Below, in pieces: positions 46,635 to 55,383 of a DNA stretch of 64,000 bases. Position numbers and translations under genes: made by a program. The notes below the pieces were generated by a model. That model made no database searches. It worked only from the letters and a program-made list of their open reading frames with translations, and was not told the DNA's origin. This DNA is from Rhizobium etli CFN 42 (GTDB taxonomy: Bacteria; Pseudomonadota; Alphaproteobacteria; Rhizobiales; Rhizobiaceae): assembly GCF_000092045.1 (NCBI RefSeq), contig NC_007761.1:3977501-4041500 (forward strand). The letters are read 5' to 3'. Each line of letters opens with the position of its first letter. Positions within the stretch are counted from its first letter, which is position 1.

Positions 46635-49295
46635 ATGACAAGCCCATCAAGGCAGAGGAAGGGTGCATTTGCGCTCCGTCCCTCGCTTGCCCGGCTGGTA
46701 ACGACGAAACGCCTGCTAGCGCGCACCGTGCTTTTCTTCGAGCAGCTGCTGCCGCTGCTGATGTCGGTCCTCTGCATCGTCGCCATTTATCTCTCAGCCT
46801 CCTGGTTCGGCATCTTCCGCAACGTGCCGGACTGGCTGCGTATCCTGCTGCTGATCGCGTTTGCCGCGGCGTTCCTCGCTTCGCTTGTCCCCTTCCGCCA
46901 TCTGCGCTGGCCGAAAACCGCTGAAGCCGATCGCATGCTGGAAGAGCGCAACGGCCTGCCGCACCAGCCAGTTGCCGTCCAGGAAGACGAGCCGGCCCAC
47001 GACACGCCCTTTTCGCGGGCACTTTGGCGTGAGCACCAGGTGCGCATGGCCGAAAAAATCGCAGCACTCGATGCCGGCATGCCGCGGCCCGATATCGCCG
47101 CACGTGACCGCTTCGCCCTGCGCGCCATCCCTGCTTTGCTGCTCGTCACCGCTTTTGGCTATTCACTGTCGCTCAACGGCGGCTCGATTGGCGACGCATT
47201 GCAGGCAGCGCCAGAGCGGGTGGCGGTCGATCCGGCGGTGCGCATCGATGCCTGGGTGACGCCGCCCTCCTATACCGGTCGCGCGCCGGTTTACTTGACT
47301 ACCGATGGCAGCGAACAGGCGTCGATCGGCATTCCGCAGTTCTCCGGTCTAACCGTGCGCGTCAGCGGCGGAAAGACGGCCGAGAAGGTCGTGTTCCGCA
47401 AAGCGAACGGCGAGGCGCGGGATATCGCCGTACAGGCCGACGCAAGGCCGCGGCAGGCAACCGAACCTGCCGGCGAGCAGCCGACGGCCGGCGCGCCTGC
47501 CAACAATGCCCTCGTCGCGCAGACGCATGTGATGAAGCTTGAGGAAAACGGTGCGCTCGAGGTCAATGGTCGCCGCTGGAGCTTCGACGTGCTGCCTGAC
47601 AAGGCGCCTGAAATCGCCTTTGACGGCATGCCGAAGGTAAGCGTCAACGGGGCGCTGGAAATCGGCTTCACCGTCAGGGACGACTACGGCGTCCAGGAAG
47701 CCCATGCGGAGATCGTTCCTCTGGAAAACGATCCGACGGCGACGCCGCTCTATCCGCTGCCGGAGTACCGGCTGGATATTCCCCGCCGCAACGCCCGCGA
47801 CGCCAAGGGCGTGACCAGCCGGAATCTGACCGAACATCCGCTTGCCGGCAAGCCGGTGCGCATTACCCTCGTTGCCAAGGATGCCGCAGGCCAGACCGGC
47901 CGCAGCCCGCCCTACGAGATGGCGCTGCCGTCGCGGCCCTTCAACGAGCCGCTTGCCGCAGCCGTCGCCGAGGAGCGACAGGTTTTCGCGCTCGATACCC
48001 GTAAGATGCCGCAGGCGATCGCCCTAAACGAGGCGCTGACCATCCGTCCCGAGGAGACCATCCCCAAGCTCACCAACTACCTGTTACTGGAATCGGCCTT
48101 GGCCCGCATGAAGCTGGCAAAAGGCGAGGAGGCGCTGAAGGATACGGCCCAATATCTCTGGGAGATTGCGCTCGGCATGGAGGACGGCGATCTTTCGCTT
48201 GCCGAGCGCAAGCTGCGCGAAGCCCAGCAGAAGCTTGCCGACGCGTTGAACCGCAATGCGCCCGACGAAGAGATCAAGAAGCTGATGGATGAGCTGCGCA
48301 AGGCGATGCAGGATTACCTGAGCGAGCTTGCCCAGCGGATGCAGAACGCCCCGACGATGCAGCCGAACCAGAATGCGCAGAACATCCTGCGCCAGCAGGA
48401 TCTGGAACGGATGATGGACCAGATCGAAAATCTCGCCCGCTCCGGCAATCGCGACGCGGCGCAGCAGATGCTGTCGGAATTGCAGCGCATGATGAACAAC
48501 CTGCAGGCCGGCCGACCGCAGCGGGGTCAGGAAAACAGCGAAGCCCGCAAGCAGATCGACAAGCTCGGCGAGATCCTGCGCGATCAGCAGAAGCTGATGG
48601 AAGAAACCTTCCGCCTCGATCAGCAGCTCAAGGACCGCATGCAGCGCGGCGAATCCGATATGGGCGAAAACGATCCGTTGCTCGACGAGATGATGCCTGG
48701 AGAGAATGGCGAGCCGCAGGACCAGCAGCAAGGGCAGCAACGCCAGGGCCAGCAAGGTCAGGGCCAGCAACCTTCCGAGCAGATGACGGCCGAGCAGCTC
48801 AGGGAAGCGCTGAAACAGTTGCGCGCCCAGCAGGATGCCCTCGGCAAGCAGCTCGGCGAATTGCAGAAGAAACTTGGCGAAATGGGCATGAAGCCCGGCG
48901 CGGGCTTTGGCCAGGCTCGACGCGAGATGGACGGCGCCGGCCGCGAACTCGGCCAGGGCCGCGGCGACACGGCCGTCGAGAACCAAGGCCGTGCGCTGGA
49001 AGCCCTTCGCCAGGGCGCCCGCGACATGATGAACCAGATGATGCAGGCGCAGCGGGGCCAGCAGGGACAGGGCCCGAACGGCCAGGTCGGCCAGGGCGAT
49101 CAGAACGGCCGGGATCCGCTGGGGCGGCCACGCATGAGCAAGAGCTATATGGATGACGACGGCGTGAAGGTACCGGACGAAATCGACGTTCAGCGCGCAC
49201 GCGAAATTCTTGATGCGATCCGCGAGAAGCTCGGCAACAATCCGCCACAAGAAATGGAACGGCGGTATCTCGAACGGCTTCTGGATATCCAGTAA
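46635..49295 (+). CDS. DUF4175/TIGR02302 family membrane protein
   Basis: 886-aa protein of the alphaproteobacterial TIGR02302/DUF4175 family. Two to three N-terminal spans (about 37-90 and 155-170) anchor a large periplasmic part. Residues about 470-800 form a coiled-coil region rich in Gln, Met, Glu and Arg, with a low-complexity QQGQQRQGQQGQGQQ segment near 700. The C-terminal ends with YMDDDGVKVPDEIDVQRARE and the YLERLLDIQ block conserved in the family. Function unknown; the architecture suggests an envelope scaffold. Confidence 0.88.
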   Translation: MTSPSRQRKGAFALRPSLARLVTTKRLLARTVLFFEQLLPLLMSVLCIVAIYLSASWFGIFRNVPDWLRILLLIAFAAAFLASLVPFRHLRWPKTAEADRMLEERNGLPHQPVAVQEDEPAHDTPFSRALWREHQVRMAEKIAALDAGMPRPDIAARDRFALRAIPALLLVTAFGYSLSLNGGSIGDALQAAPERVAVDPAVRIDAWVTPPSYTGRAPVYLTTDGSEQASIGIPQFSGLTVRVSGGKTAEKVVFRKANGEARDIAVQADARPRQATEPAGEQPTAGAPANNALVAQTHVMKLEENGALEVNGRRWSFDVLPDKAPEIAFDGMPKVSVNGALEIGFTVRDDYGVQEAHAEIVPLENDPTATPLYPLPEYRLDIPRRNARDAKGVTSRNLTEHPLAGKPVRITLVAKDAAGQTGRSPPYEMALPSRPFNEPLAAAVAEERQVFALDTRKMPQAIALNEALTIRPEETIPKLTNYLLLESALARMKLAKGEEALKDTAQYLWEIALGMEDGDLSLAERKLREAQQKLADALNRNAPDEEIKKLMDELRKAMQDYLSELAQRMQNAPTMQPNQNAQNILRQQDLERMMDQIENLARSGNRDAAQQMLSELQRMMNNLQAGRPQRGQENSEARKQIDKLGEILRDQQKLMEETFRLDQQLKDRMQRGESDMGENDPLLDEMMPGENGEPQDQQQGQQRQGQQGQGQQPSEQMTAEQLREALKQLRAQQDALGKQLGELQKKLGEMGMKPGAGFGQARREMDGAGRELGQGRGDTAVENQGRALEALRQGARDMMNQMMQAQRGQQGQGPNGQVGQGDQNGRDPLGRPRMSKSYMDDDGVKVPDEIDVQRAREILDAIREKLGNNPPQEMERRYLERLLDIQ

Positions 49296-49328
49296 GCCTT
49301 ATACCGCCGTCAAAGACAGGCGCGCGCT

Positions 49329-49688
49329 CTAAGCGACGAGTGCCCGGGCGACAGCCTTGCGGATATCGGGAAGCGCAAATGGCTTGGCGACGACGTCGAT
49401 GATCTTTTCTGCGAGGTCGTCGGCGCGCTCGCGCTGCTCAGCATATCCTGTCATCAGCAGGATCTTCAAAGCAGGGAAGGCGTCTTTCGCCTGATGGGCG
49501 AGTTCGATGCCGTCCATGACGGGCATGCGGATGTCCGACAGCAGCAGATCGTAGACCCCGTCCTTCAGCTTCTCCAGCCCCTCGGCGCCGTCGGCCGCTT
49601 CATCGGTCTCGTGACCGTCGAGCCGCAAGGCCCGGGCTACGAAAGACCGCAGGGAATCCTCGTCTTCCGTAATCAGAATTCTTGCCAT
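49329..49688 (-). CDS. cpdR: Single-domain response regulator CpdR
   Basis: 119-aa receiver-only regulator. Phospho-acceptor D52 (LLLSDIRMPVMDG), acidic pair E8-D9/D11, T/Y switch LMTGY and K103-P in VVAKPFALPD. Length and sequence match CpdR, which in unphosphorylated form directs ClpXP to cell-cycle substrates; the Rhizobium/Sinorhizobium CpdR1 is needed for cell-cycle control and symbiosis. It ends in a short hydrophobic/alanine tail (ARALVA). A TTAACCAT octamer lies about 90 bases upstream. Confidence 0.92.
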   Translation of the reverse strand: MARILITEDEDSLRSFVARALRLDGHETDEAADGAEGLEKLKDGVYDLLLSDIRMPVMDGIELAHQAKDAFPALKILLMTGYAEQRERADDLAEKIIDVVAKPFALPDIRKAVARALVA

Positions 49689-49774
49689 ATGTGCATTGCT
49701 CCGTCTTCAGCCCCGCGACGGAAATCACCAGACTTTCCTTTTCGATCGGTAAAGATGGCGAAGCGATGGGCGAG

Positions 49775-49782
49775 ATGGTTAA
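49775..49782 (-). promoter_or_regulatory. CtrA-type half site upstream of cpdR
   Basis: TTAACCAT on the minus strand, about 90 bases before the cpdR ATG. This octamer matches the half-site form of the CtrA recognition motif used in Rhizobiales. Confidence 0.4.
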
Positions 49783-49822
49783 CAACCCGTCTTCACCCGG
49801 CAAGGAAGTGATGCCAGCATCC

Positions 49823-50365
49823 TCAAGCGTCGCCGGTCACCACGCCGACGAAGGGCAGTTCGCGAAACGCATAGGCAACGTCCATGCCGTAGCCGACGAC
49901 GAAGTAATCGGGACATTCGAAGCCGACATAATCGGCCTCCAGCTTTTCCTTGCGCTTCACCCGCTTGTCGAGCAGCACGGCGATCGTCACGTTGCGGGCG
50001 CCACGTTCGAAAAGCAGTTCCTTGGCAAAAAGCAGCGTCCGGCCGGACTCGAGAATATCGTCGATTAGGAGGACATCTCGGCCATGCACGTCGCTGTCGA
50101 TATCCTTGACGATGCGCACGCCTTGGGAAACCGTGCCGGTGCCGTAACTCGACAGCGTGATGAACTCGACCTCCGGGGCAAGCCCGGTGTGATGCAGGGC
50201 GCGGATCAGGTCGGCGGCGAAGATGAAGGAGCCCTTGAGCACCGCAATGACGAGCAGGTCCTTGGTCGGCCCGTTGGCGATCTCCCGCGCCATCGCATGA
50301 TTGCGCTCCGCGATCTGCTCGGCGGTGAAGAGCGGCTCGATATTTTTTCCGCGCACGACAGGCAT
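49823..50365 (-). CDS. hpt: Hypoxanthine phosphoribosyltransferase
   Basis: 180-aa purine-salvage enzyme. PRPP loop VLLIDDILESGRTL (about 98-111), acidic DD at its start. VLKGSFIFAADLIRAL and the C-terminal DYFVVGYGMDVAYAFRELPFVGVV are diagnostic of Hpt. The ATG at 50365 is preferred over a longer alternative-frame start. Confidence 0.95.
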   Translation of the reverse strand: MPVVRGKNIEPLFTAEQIAERNHAMAREIANGPTKDLLVIAVLKGSFIFAADLIRALHHTGLAPEVEFITLSSYGTGTVSQGVRIVKDIDSDVHGRDVLLIDDILESGRTLLFAKELLFERGARNVTIAVLLDKRVKRKEKLEADYVGFECPDYFVVGYGMDVAYAFRELPFVGVVTGDA

Positions 50366-50494
50366 AAGGGCTTGCTCCGTGAAATGAAGGGTAAGCCGTT
50401 AGCACATATGCGCGCCTGAAACAGCCTCGCCGGTCAGGAAATCAACGGGATTGGCGGGTCCTGTGGCGGAAAGCCATCGCGAATCGCATTATTT

Positions 50495-51148
50495 CTACGG
50501 CAGGAAGGAAAGCCGAACCTCCGGCAATTTTCCGCCGACGTGCTGGACGCGGGCTGAAAAGCCGCGGCTTTGGCCGTCATAGATGACGTCGGCGGGCGGA
50601 TCAATGACGACGCTTGCCGTCAGCCGTTCGTCGGTCACCAGATCGGCGCGGATCGGATGCACCGTCTGCGTGGTGCCGCTTTCGTTTTCGATGATGCCGT
50701 TGACGACGAGCACACGCATGCCGTTCGCATCACGCGGCGTCACGGTGACATGGGTGAAATGCAGCGGCGCTCCGGAGGAGGCGCCCGCCGCGGAAAGGCC
50801 GGAAAAGCCGCCTGCGAGCCCGAAAACAAGCACGGCGAGCGCCAGTACCAGCACCGCGAAGCTGCGCAGCGACGCCCGCTGCAGCCAGGATTCCGCCCTT
50901 CGCAGAGCGGAAGCCGCCATCGCCAGCAGGAGCGGCGGCCGTACGGCGCGCGCTGCCGCCATGCGGCTGCTGTTGTCGTTATGGATCTTCGGGCTGAAGT
51001 CCTTCGGCCGGGTTTTGCCGACCGTCACGAATTCGGCGTCGGAAACATCGGCAGGACGTGTCGAACGATACTGGCGGCGTGCGGGTTCGGGCGGCAGGAA
51101 ATCATAGGCCTGACCCGGTGTCCGGCGGCTGAAGGAGGATGCTTCCAT
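50495..51148 (-). CDS. Unknown single-span membrane protein beside ftsE
   Basis: 217-aa protein I cannot assign beyond its layout. A basic, Pro-rich cytoplasmic N-terminus of about 95 residues is followed by one hydrophobic span (about 107-130, FAVLVLALAVLVFGLAGGFSGL). The periplasmic part (about 140-217) has a beta-rich feel: THVTVTPRDANGMRVLVVNGIIENES...VHPIRADLV, reminiscent of FxLYD/DUF3426-type domains that follow such N-termini. Start at 51148 chosen (MEASSFSRRTPGQAYDF). Divergent from ftsEX, so a role in division or envelope stress is only positional inference. Confidence 0.75.
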   Translation of the reverse strand: MEASSFSRRTPGQAYDFLPPEPARRQYRSTRPADVSDAEFVTVGKTRPKDFSPKIHNDNSSRMAAARAVRPPLLLAMAASALRRAESWLQRASLRSFAVLVLALAVLVFGLAGGFSGLSAAGASSGAPLHFTHVTVTPRDANGMRVLVVNGIIENESGTTQTVHPIRADLVTDERLTASVVIDPPADVIYDGQSRGFSARVQHVGGKLPEVRLSFLP

Positions 51149-51234
51149 GGTGGCTGCCTCGCAGATGTCCACATGGTTTCGCTGCCGCAAGAAATCTGGG
51201 CATTGAAACGAATCCTTCTCAGTCGTAAATTTTA

Positions 51235-51242
51235 ATGGTTAA
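51235..51242. promoter_or_regulatory. CtrA-type half site upstream of ftsE
   Basis: ATGGTTAA (TTAACCAT on the other strand) in the gap before ftsE. Two further GTTAAC words follow at 51296-51301 and 51309-51314. Candidate cell-cycle control element. Confidence 0.4.
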
Positions 51243-51354
51243 TGCTTCGCAAAGATTGCCATCAAACGGGCGTCTTTCCGGCAAAATTTACCGGCTGTTA
51301 ACGGTGTTGGTTAACAAGTCACGCGGTGAAACCAAGAACAGACTGAGCTGCCCG

Positions 51355-52014
51355 TTGATCCACTTCGAGAATGTCGGTTTGCGCTATGGCATGGGCCCGG
51401 AAATCCTCCGGGACCTGACCTTCGACATTCCGAAAAAGTCCTTTCAGTTCCTGACGGGCCCGTCGGGTGCCGGCAAGACGTCGCTTCTGCGGATGCTCTT
51501 CATGTCGTTGCAGCCGACGCGCGGCCTGATCCGCATGTTCGGCCGCGATATTTCCGAAATTCCCCGGCCGGAACTGCCGCTGCTGCGCCGCCGCGTCGGC
51601 ATCGTCTTCCAGGATTTTCGCCTGCTCGACCATCTCACGACCTATGAGAATGTCGCTTTGCCCTTGCGGGTGCGCGGCAAGGAGGAAAGCTCCTACAAGA
51701 CCGACGTTCTGGAACTCTTGAAATGGGTCGGGCTCGGCGAACGCATCAACGTGCTGCCGCCGGTCCTCTCCGGCGGGGAGAAGCAGCGCGCCGCCATCGC
51801 CCGGGCGCTGATGGACCGGCCGGAAGTCCTGCTGGCTGACGAACCGACGGGCAATGTCGACCCGCCGATGGCCAGGCGCCTGCTCAATCTTTTCCTCGAA
51901 CTCAATCGGCTTGGTACAGCGGTCGTCATCGCCACCCATGACCTGACGCTGATGGAACAGGTGGAAGCCCGCCGTATGATCCTCTCGGAGGGGCATCTCG
52001 ATATCTATGACTGA
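51355..52014 (+). CDS. ftsE: Cell division ATP-binding protein FtsE
   Basis: 219-aa ABC ATPase that with FtsX activates septal peptidoglycan hydrolases. Walker A GPSGAGKT at 35-42, signature LSGGEKQR, Walker B VLLADEPTGNVD and H-loop ATHD. The start is a TTG at 51355, giving the family N-terminus MIHFENVGLRYG and the usual 219-residue length; the longer upstream frame (to 51235) has no similarity. It overlaps ftsX by 8 bases. Confidence 0.94.
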   Translation: MIHFENVGLRYGMGPEILRDLTFDIPKKSFQFLTGPSGAGKTSLLRMLFMSLQPTRGLIRMFGRDISEIPRPELPLLRRRVGIVFQDFRLLDHLTTYENVALPLRVRGKEESSYKTDVLELLKWVGLGERINVLPPVLSGGEKQRAAIARALMDRPEVLLADEPTGNVDPPMARRLLNLFLELNRLGTAVVIATHDLTLMEQVEARRMILSEGHLDIYD

Positions 52015-53026
52015 GCCCCCGTCCAGGAACCGAGAGAAGGCGCCGGCCCAGCCTGCAGCCCAGCAGAAGCGCCCGGAAATGCGCGTGCGCCCGACCGCGC
52101 CGATTCTGCCGCCCTCCAATATCCAGGGCAATGCCCTGATGGTGGTCATATCGATCATGGCCTTTCTCGCCTGCCTGACGCTCGGCGGCGTCAGCATGGT
52201 GCGTTCGACGGCGGCAAGCTGGGAGAGCCAGATCTCCCGCGAGATCACCATCCAGATCAAGCCGGACGACAATTTCGACATGGAAAAGGCGCTGACGCAG
52301 GCGCGCGACCTCGCGCTGACTTTCGTCGGCACCAAAAGCGGCCAGATCGTCGATGAGGCAGCCACCGCCCGGTTGCTCGAACCCTGGCTCGGGCCCGGTC
52401 TCGATCTCAAGGATCTGCCGGTTCCCCGTCTCGTCGTCATCACCATCGACGAAAACAATCCGCCGGATTTCGATGCGATGCGAGGCCTCCTGAAGGACAG
52501 CATCCCGCAGGCGAGCCTTGACGATCACCGCACCTGGGTCGACCGGCTGGTCTCCATGGCGCACACGACGGTGCTGATCGGCACCGGCGTTCTGCTTCTG
52601 GTTTTTTCGGCAATGGTGCTCACTGTCGTCTTCGCCACGCGCGGCGCGCTGTCGGGCAACCGCCACATTGTCGAAGTGCTGCATTTTGTCGGAGCGGAGA
52701 GCTCCTTCGTCGCCACCGAATTTCAGAAGCATTTCCTGAAGATCAGCCTCAAGGGCTCGGCGATCGGCAGCGCGCTTGCCGCTCTTTTCTTCGCCACCGC
52801 CGGCTTCTGGCAGAGCCGCACGCTGGCAACGCCAGAAACGGATCAGGCGACGGCGCTGTTCGGCACCTTCTCCGTTGGCGTTCTCGGCTATGCGGGCATC
52901 TTCGCGACGATGATCGTCATCGCGCTCTTGACGACCGTCACGGCGCGGCTGACCGTCATGCGGACGATCTATGAAATCGATACATTGCGTTCGGACCCGA
53001 CACGCACAGACGGCATCGCAAGTTGA
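52007..53026 (+). CDS. ftsX: Cell division protein FtsX
   Basis: 339-aa permease-like subunit. A cytoplasmic Pro-rich head of about 40 residues precedes TM1 (ALMVVISIMAFLACLTLGG, about 45-65). The large periplasmic loop (about 70-175) binds the hydrolase activator. TM2-TM4 with the FtsX domain follow (VLIGTGVLLLVFSAMVLTVVF, GSAIGSALAALFFATAG, LGYAGIFATMIVIALLTTV). Translationally coupled to ftsE. Confidence 0.95.
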   Translation: MTEPPSRNREKAPAQPAAQQKRPEMRVRPTAPILPPSNIQGNALMVVISIMAFLACLTLGGVSMVRSTAASWESQISREITIQIKPDDNFDMEKALTQARDLALTFVGTKSGQIVDEAATARLLEPWLGPGLDLKDLPVPRLVVITIDENNPPDFDAMRGLLKDSIPQASLDDHRTWVDRLVSMAHTTVLIGTGVLLLVFSAMVLTVVFATRGALSGNRHIVEVLHFVGAESSFVATEFQKHFLKISLKGSAIGSALAALFFATAGFWQSRTLATPETDQATALFGTFSVGVLGYAGIFATMIVIALLTTVTARLTVMRTIYEIDTLRSDPTRTDGIAS

Positions 53027-53089
53027 TGCCATGCCGTTTTATCGTGAAAGCGTCTGTTCCGCGCCGCAATCAGCGTATAATCACGATTC

Positions 53090-53806
53090 ATGACGATGGG
53101 CGATACGACACGCAACCCGATTCGGCAGGACCCGGAGCTTGATCATCCGGTCGGCTTGCCGCCGCGGCGCGGTCCGATCCGCCGCCTGCTCCGCTGGGGC
53201 GGCTTTGGCTGCGTTCTGGCGATCGCCCTGGTGTTCGGCGGCTTCCTGCGGTTTGCCGATTCCGTGACAACGCTCAAGCCGCCGGTCGAGCCGAAGGCGG
53301 ACGCGATCGTCGTGCTGACAGGCGGCTACCAGCGCATCGACCAGGCCGTGGAGCTGCTGCAGAAGGGAGCGGGCAAACGACTGCTGATCTCCGGCGTCCA
53401 TCCGACGACGACGCCGGCGCAGATTCGCAAGATGACGCAAGGCTCGGCCGATCTTTTCTCCTGCTGCGTCGATATCGGCCATGATGCAATAGACACGATC
53501 GGCAACGCAGAGGAAACCTCCAACTGGATCCACGCCAAGGGATACAGAAGCGTTCTCGTCGTCACCAACAATTATCATATGCCGCGCAGCCTCGCAGAAC
53601 TCTCCTATGTCGATCCGGACATCGAATTCATCCCCTACCCGGTGGTCAATTCGGATTTGAAGACCCGCAACTGGTTTACCGATCCCAACGCAATGCGCGT
53701 CATGCTCGCCGAATATGCAAAAGTTCTGTTAACAGGCGCCCGCAACATCACCGGTTTCGGCCGTCACACCGGACTGCGCTCGGCAAGCGTATCCGCCTCA
53801 GACTGA
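53090..53806 (+). CDS. YdcF family (DUF218) membrane protein
   Basis: 238-aa YdcF/SanA-like protein. One N-terminal span (about 38-60, GCVLAIALVFGGFLRF) then the DUF218 alpha/beta domain: DAIVVLTGGYQRIDQAVELLQKG, KRLLISGVHP, DTIGNAEETSNWI and VVTNNYHMPRS. Family members affect envelope integrity and peptidoglycan precursors; exact activity is unsettled. It sits 63 bases after ftsX. A palindromic repeat follows it. Confidence 0.9.
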   Translation: MTMGDTTRNPIRQDPELDHPVGLPPRRGPIRRLLRWGGFGCVLAIALVFGGFLRFADSVTTLKPPVEPKADAIVVLTGGYQRIDQAVELLQKGAGKRLLISGVHPTTTPAQIRKMTQGSADLFSCCVDIGHDAIDTIGNAEETSNWIHAKGYRSVLVVTNNYHMPRSLAELSYVDPDIEFIPYPVVNSDLKTRNWFTDPNAMRVMLAEYAKVLLTGARNITGFGRHTGLRSASVSASD

Positions 53807-53816
53807 ACTTTTGCTT

Positions 53817-53929
53817 GAGCATTGATGCTGAAATGTGTGAGCGGCTTTCGGACGACATCATGCTCTAACTCTTTAATTCAGAACAGGATTCAGATTCTAG
53901 GTTCGGCCTAAAATCTGAATCCTGTTCTG
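53817..53929. repeat. Modular intergenic palindromic repeat, copy 2
   Basis: Begins 11 bases after the YdcF gene stop. Module 1 (53817-53865) has imperfect arms GAGCATTGATG / CATCATGCTC around GTGTGAGCGG, like the element at 46366. Module 2 is a near-perfect 23-bp hairpin (53879-53901 with 53907-53929, one mismatch, 5-base loop TTCGG). Confidence 0.8.
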
Positions 53930-53980
53930 GGGCGGCATCAAACGCTTTTTATGACGGTCAATATCGTGTAGGCCGGTCGC

Positions 53981-54802
53981 ATGAGCATGCCTCGGGATAA
54001 TTTCATGATCGCCCTGCGTTCCGTCCTCTTCAACACGATCTTCTACACCAATCTCATCATTCGGATGATCGTGCTCTCGCCCTATTATTTCGTGGTGCCG
54101 CGGCTTACGGCCTATGCAATTCCAAAGAATTGGGCGCGCTCCAATCATTGGCTGATGCGCATGATCGTCGGCACGACCTTCGAGATCGAGGGGTTGCAGA
54201 ACTTGCCTGAGGGCAGTTTTATCCTGGCGCCGAAGCACCAGTCCTTCTGGGACACCTATGCACTGCTGCCCAACCTCAAGGACCCGGTCTATATCCTGAA
54301 GCGCGAGCTGATGTGGATTCCGCTCTTTGGCTGGTATGCGAAGAAGCAGCGCATGATCCCGGTCGACCGCGGCGCCCGCGGCAAGGTGATGGTAGAAGTG
54401 CTGAAACGCACCAGGGAAGAGCTTTCGACCGGCCGCCAGCTGATCATCTATCCTGAGGGCACCCGCCGCCCTCCGGGTGCGGAGCCGGTTTATAAATACG
54501 GCATCGCCCGCATGTACCGCGATCTTGGCATTCCGGTCGTGCCGGTTGCGATGCATCCCGGCCTCTTCTGGCCGCGACGGAGCATCCGCCGCTATCCCGG
54601 CCATTTCAAGGTCAGGATTCTGCCGCCGATCATGCCGGGAATGGATCCGGATGCCTTCTTCGCTCATCTGATCGAGGTCACGGAGCGGGCGAGCGACGAG
54701 CTCCTCATCGATACCGTCGAGCGCAATCCGCATCTGCCTTTGCCGCCAACGGCGGTCGCTCGGCTGACCGAGCTGCGCAAAGTGAAGGCGGCGACGGCCT
54801 GA
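53981..54802 (+). CDS. plsC: 1-acyl-sn-glycerol-3-phosphate acyltransferase PlsC
   Basis: 273-aa membrane-associated acyltransferase that makes phosphatidic acid. HX4D catalytic motif H86-Q-S-F-W-D91 (PKHQSFWDTY). The glycerol-phosphate-binding VDRGARGK, YPEGTRRPPG and PVVPVAMHPG are the other AGPAT blocks. Two N-terminal hydrophobic segments anchor it. The start could be 53981, 53987 or 54005 (all ATG). It ends directly against the convergent ChaC-like gene without gap. Confidence 0.93.
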   Translation: MSMPRDNFMIALRSVLFNTIFYTNLIIRMIVLSPYYFVVPRLTAYAIPKNWARSNHWLMRMIVGTTFEIEGLQNLPEGSFILAPKHQSFWDTYALLPNLKDPVYILKRELMWIPLFGWYAKKQRMIPVDRGARGKVMVEVLKRTREELSTGRQLIIYPEGTRRPPGAEPVYKYGIARMYRDLGIPVVPVAMHPGLFWPRRSIRRYPGHFKVRILPPIMPGMDPDAFFAHLIEVTERASDELLIDTVERNPHLPLPPTAVARLTELRKVKAATA

Positions 54803-55333
54803 TCAGCCGGCCCGCAGCCGCTCTACCTCGTTGCCGACCTGCTCCAGCCAGGGGTCGCGAATGCCCATCTGTCTCAGGTGCGCAAGCGTGTTAAAGACAT
54901 AGGCGTCGTTCGGGCCTGACTGCCCCCTGGCCTCGTTCACTACCCGCGCGGCCGCAAGCGCATCGAGCGTGCCGGCATATTGCTCGTGGTCGCGATCAGC
55001 GATGTAGGTAACCGCTTCCGTTCGGCGACCGCCGGCAAACTGCAGCCGAACCCGGCGCTCCAGATAGACATTGGTGACAAGTTCGCGGGCGCGGAGATAA
55101 TCGATCACCTCGTCCCATTTGTGCGCCGAAATACGGAACGCCATGCCGCGGCAAGCTCCACCCCTGTCAAGGCCGAGAACCAGGCCGGGATTGTCGCGCG
55201 TGCCGCGATGGACGAAGGATCGGACGCACAGCGAACGCCTATAACCATGCACCAGAGCTTCTACCCGCTCCAGGAACTCGAAGCCCGGATTCCACATCAG
55301 TGAGCCGTAGCCAAACACCCAAAATTCGTCCAT
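54803..55333 (-). CDS. Gamma-glutamylcyclotransferase, ChaC-like
   Basis: 176-aa cyclotransferase-fold protein. The substrate-binding loop VFGYGSLMWNPGFEFLERV begins the protein. ChaC-type blocks follow: RGTRDNPGLVLGLDRGGACRG and EVIDYLRARELVTNVYLERRV with the catalytic Glu. Bacterial ChaC relatives cleave glutathione to 5-oxoproline and Cys-Gly. Start at 55333 (MDEFWVFGYG) is preferred over 55372. Confidence 0.9.
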   Translation of the reverse strand: MDEFWVFGYGSLMWNPGFEFLERVEALVHGYRRSLCVRSFVHRGTRDNPGLVLGLDRGGACRGMAFRISAHKWDEVIDYLRARELVTNVYLERRVRLQFAGGRRTEAVTYIADRDHEQYAGTLDALAAARVVNEARGQSGPNDAYVFNTLAHLRQMGIRDPWLEQVGNEVERLRAG

Positions 55334-55383
55334 ATCGCACGCCAGACCGGAATCACATTTGCGATTCACCATTGGAGAACATC

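Noticed and set aside
53897..54733. Open frame of 278 codons antisense to plsC
   Set aside because: plsC carries full HX4D and downstream motifs; the antisense frame has none.
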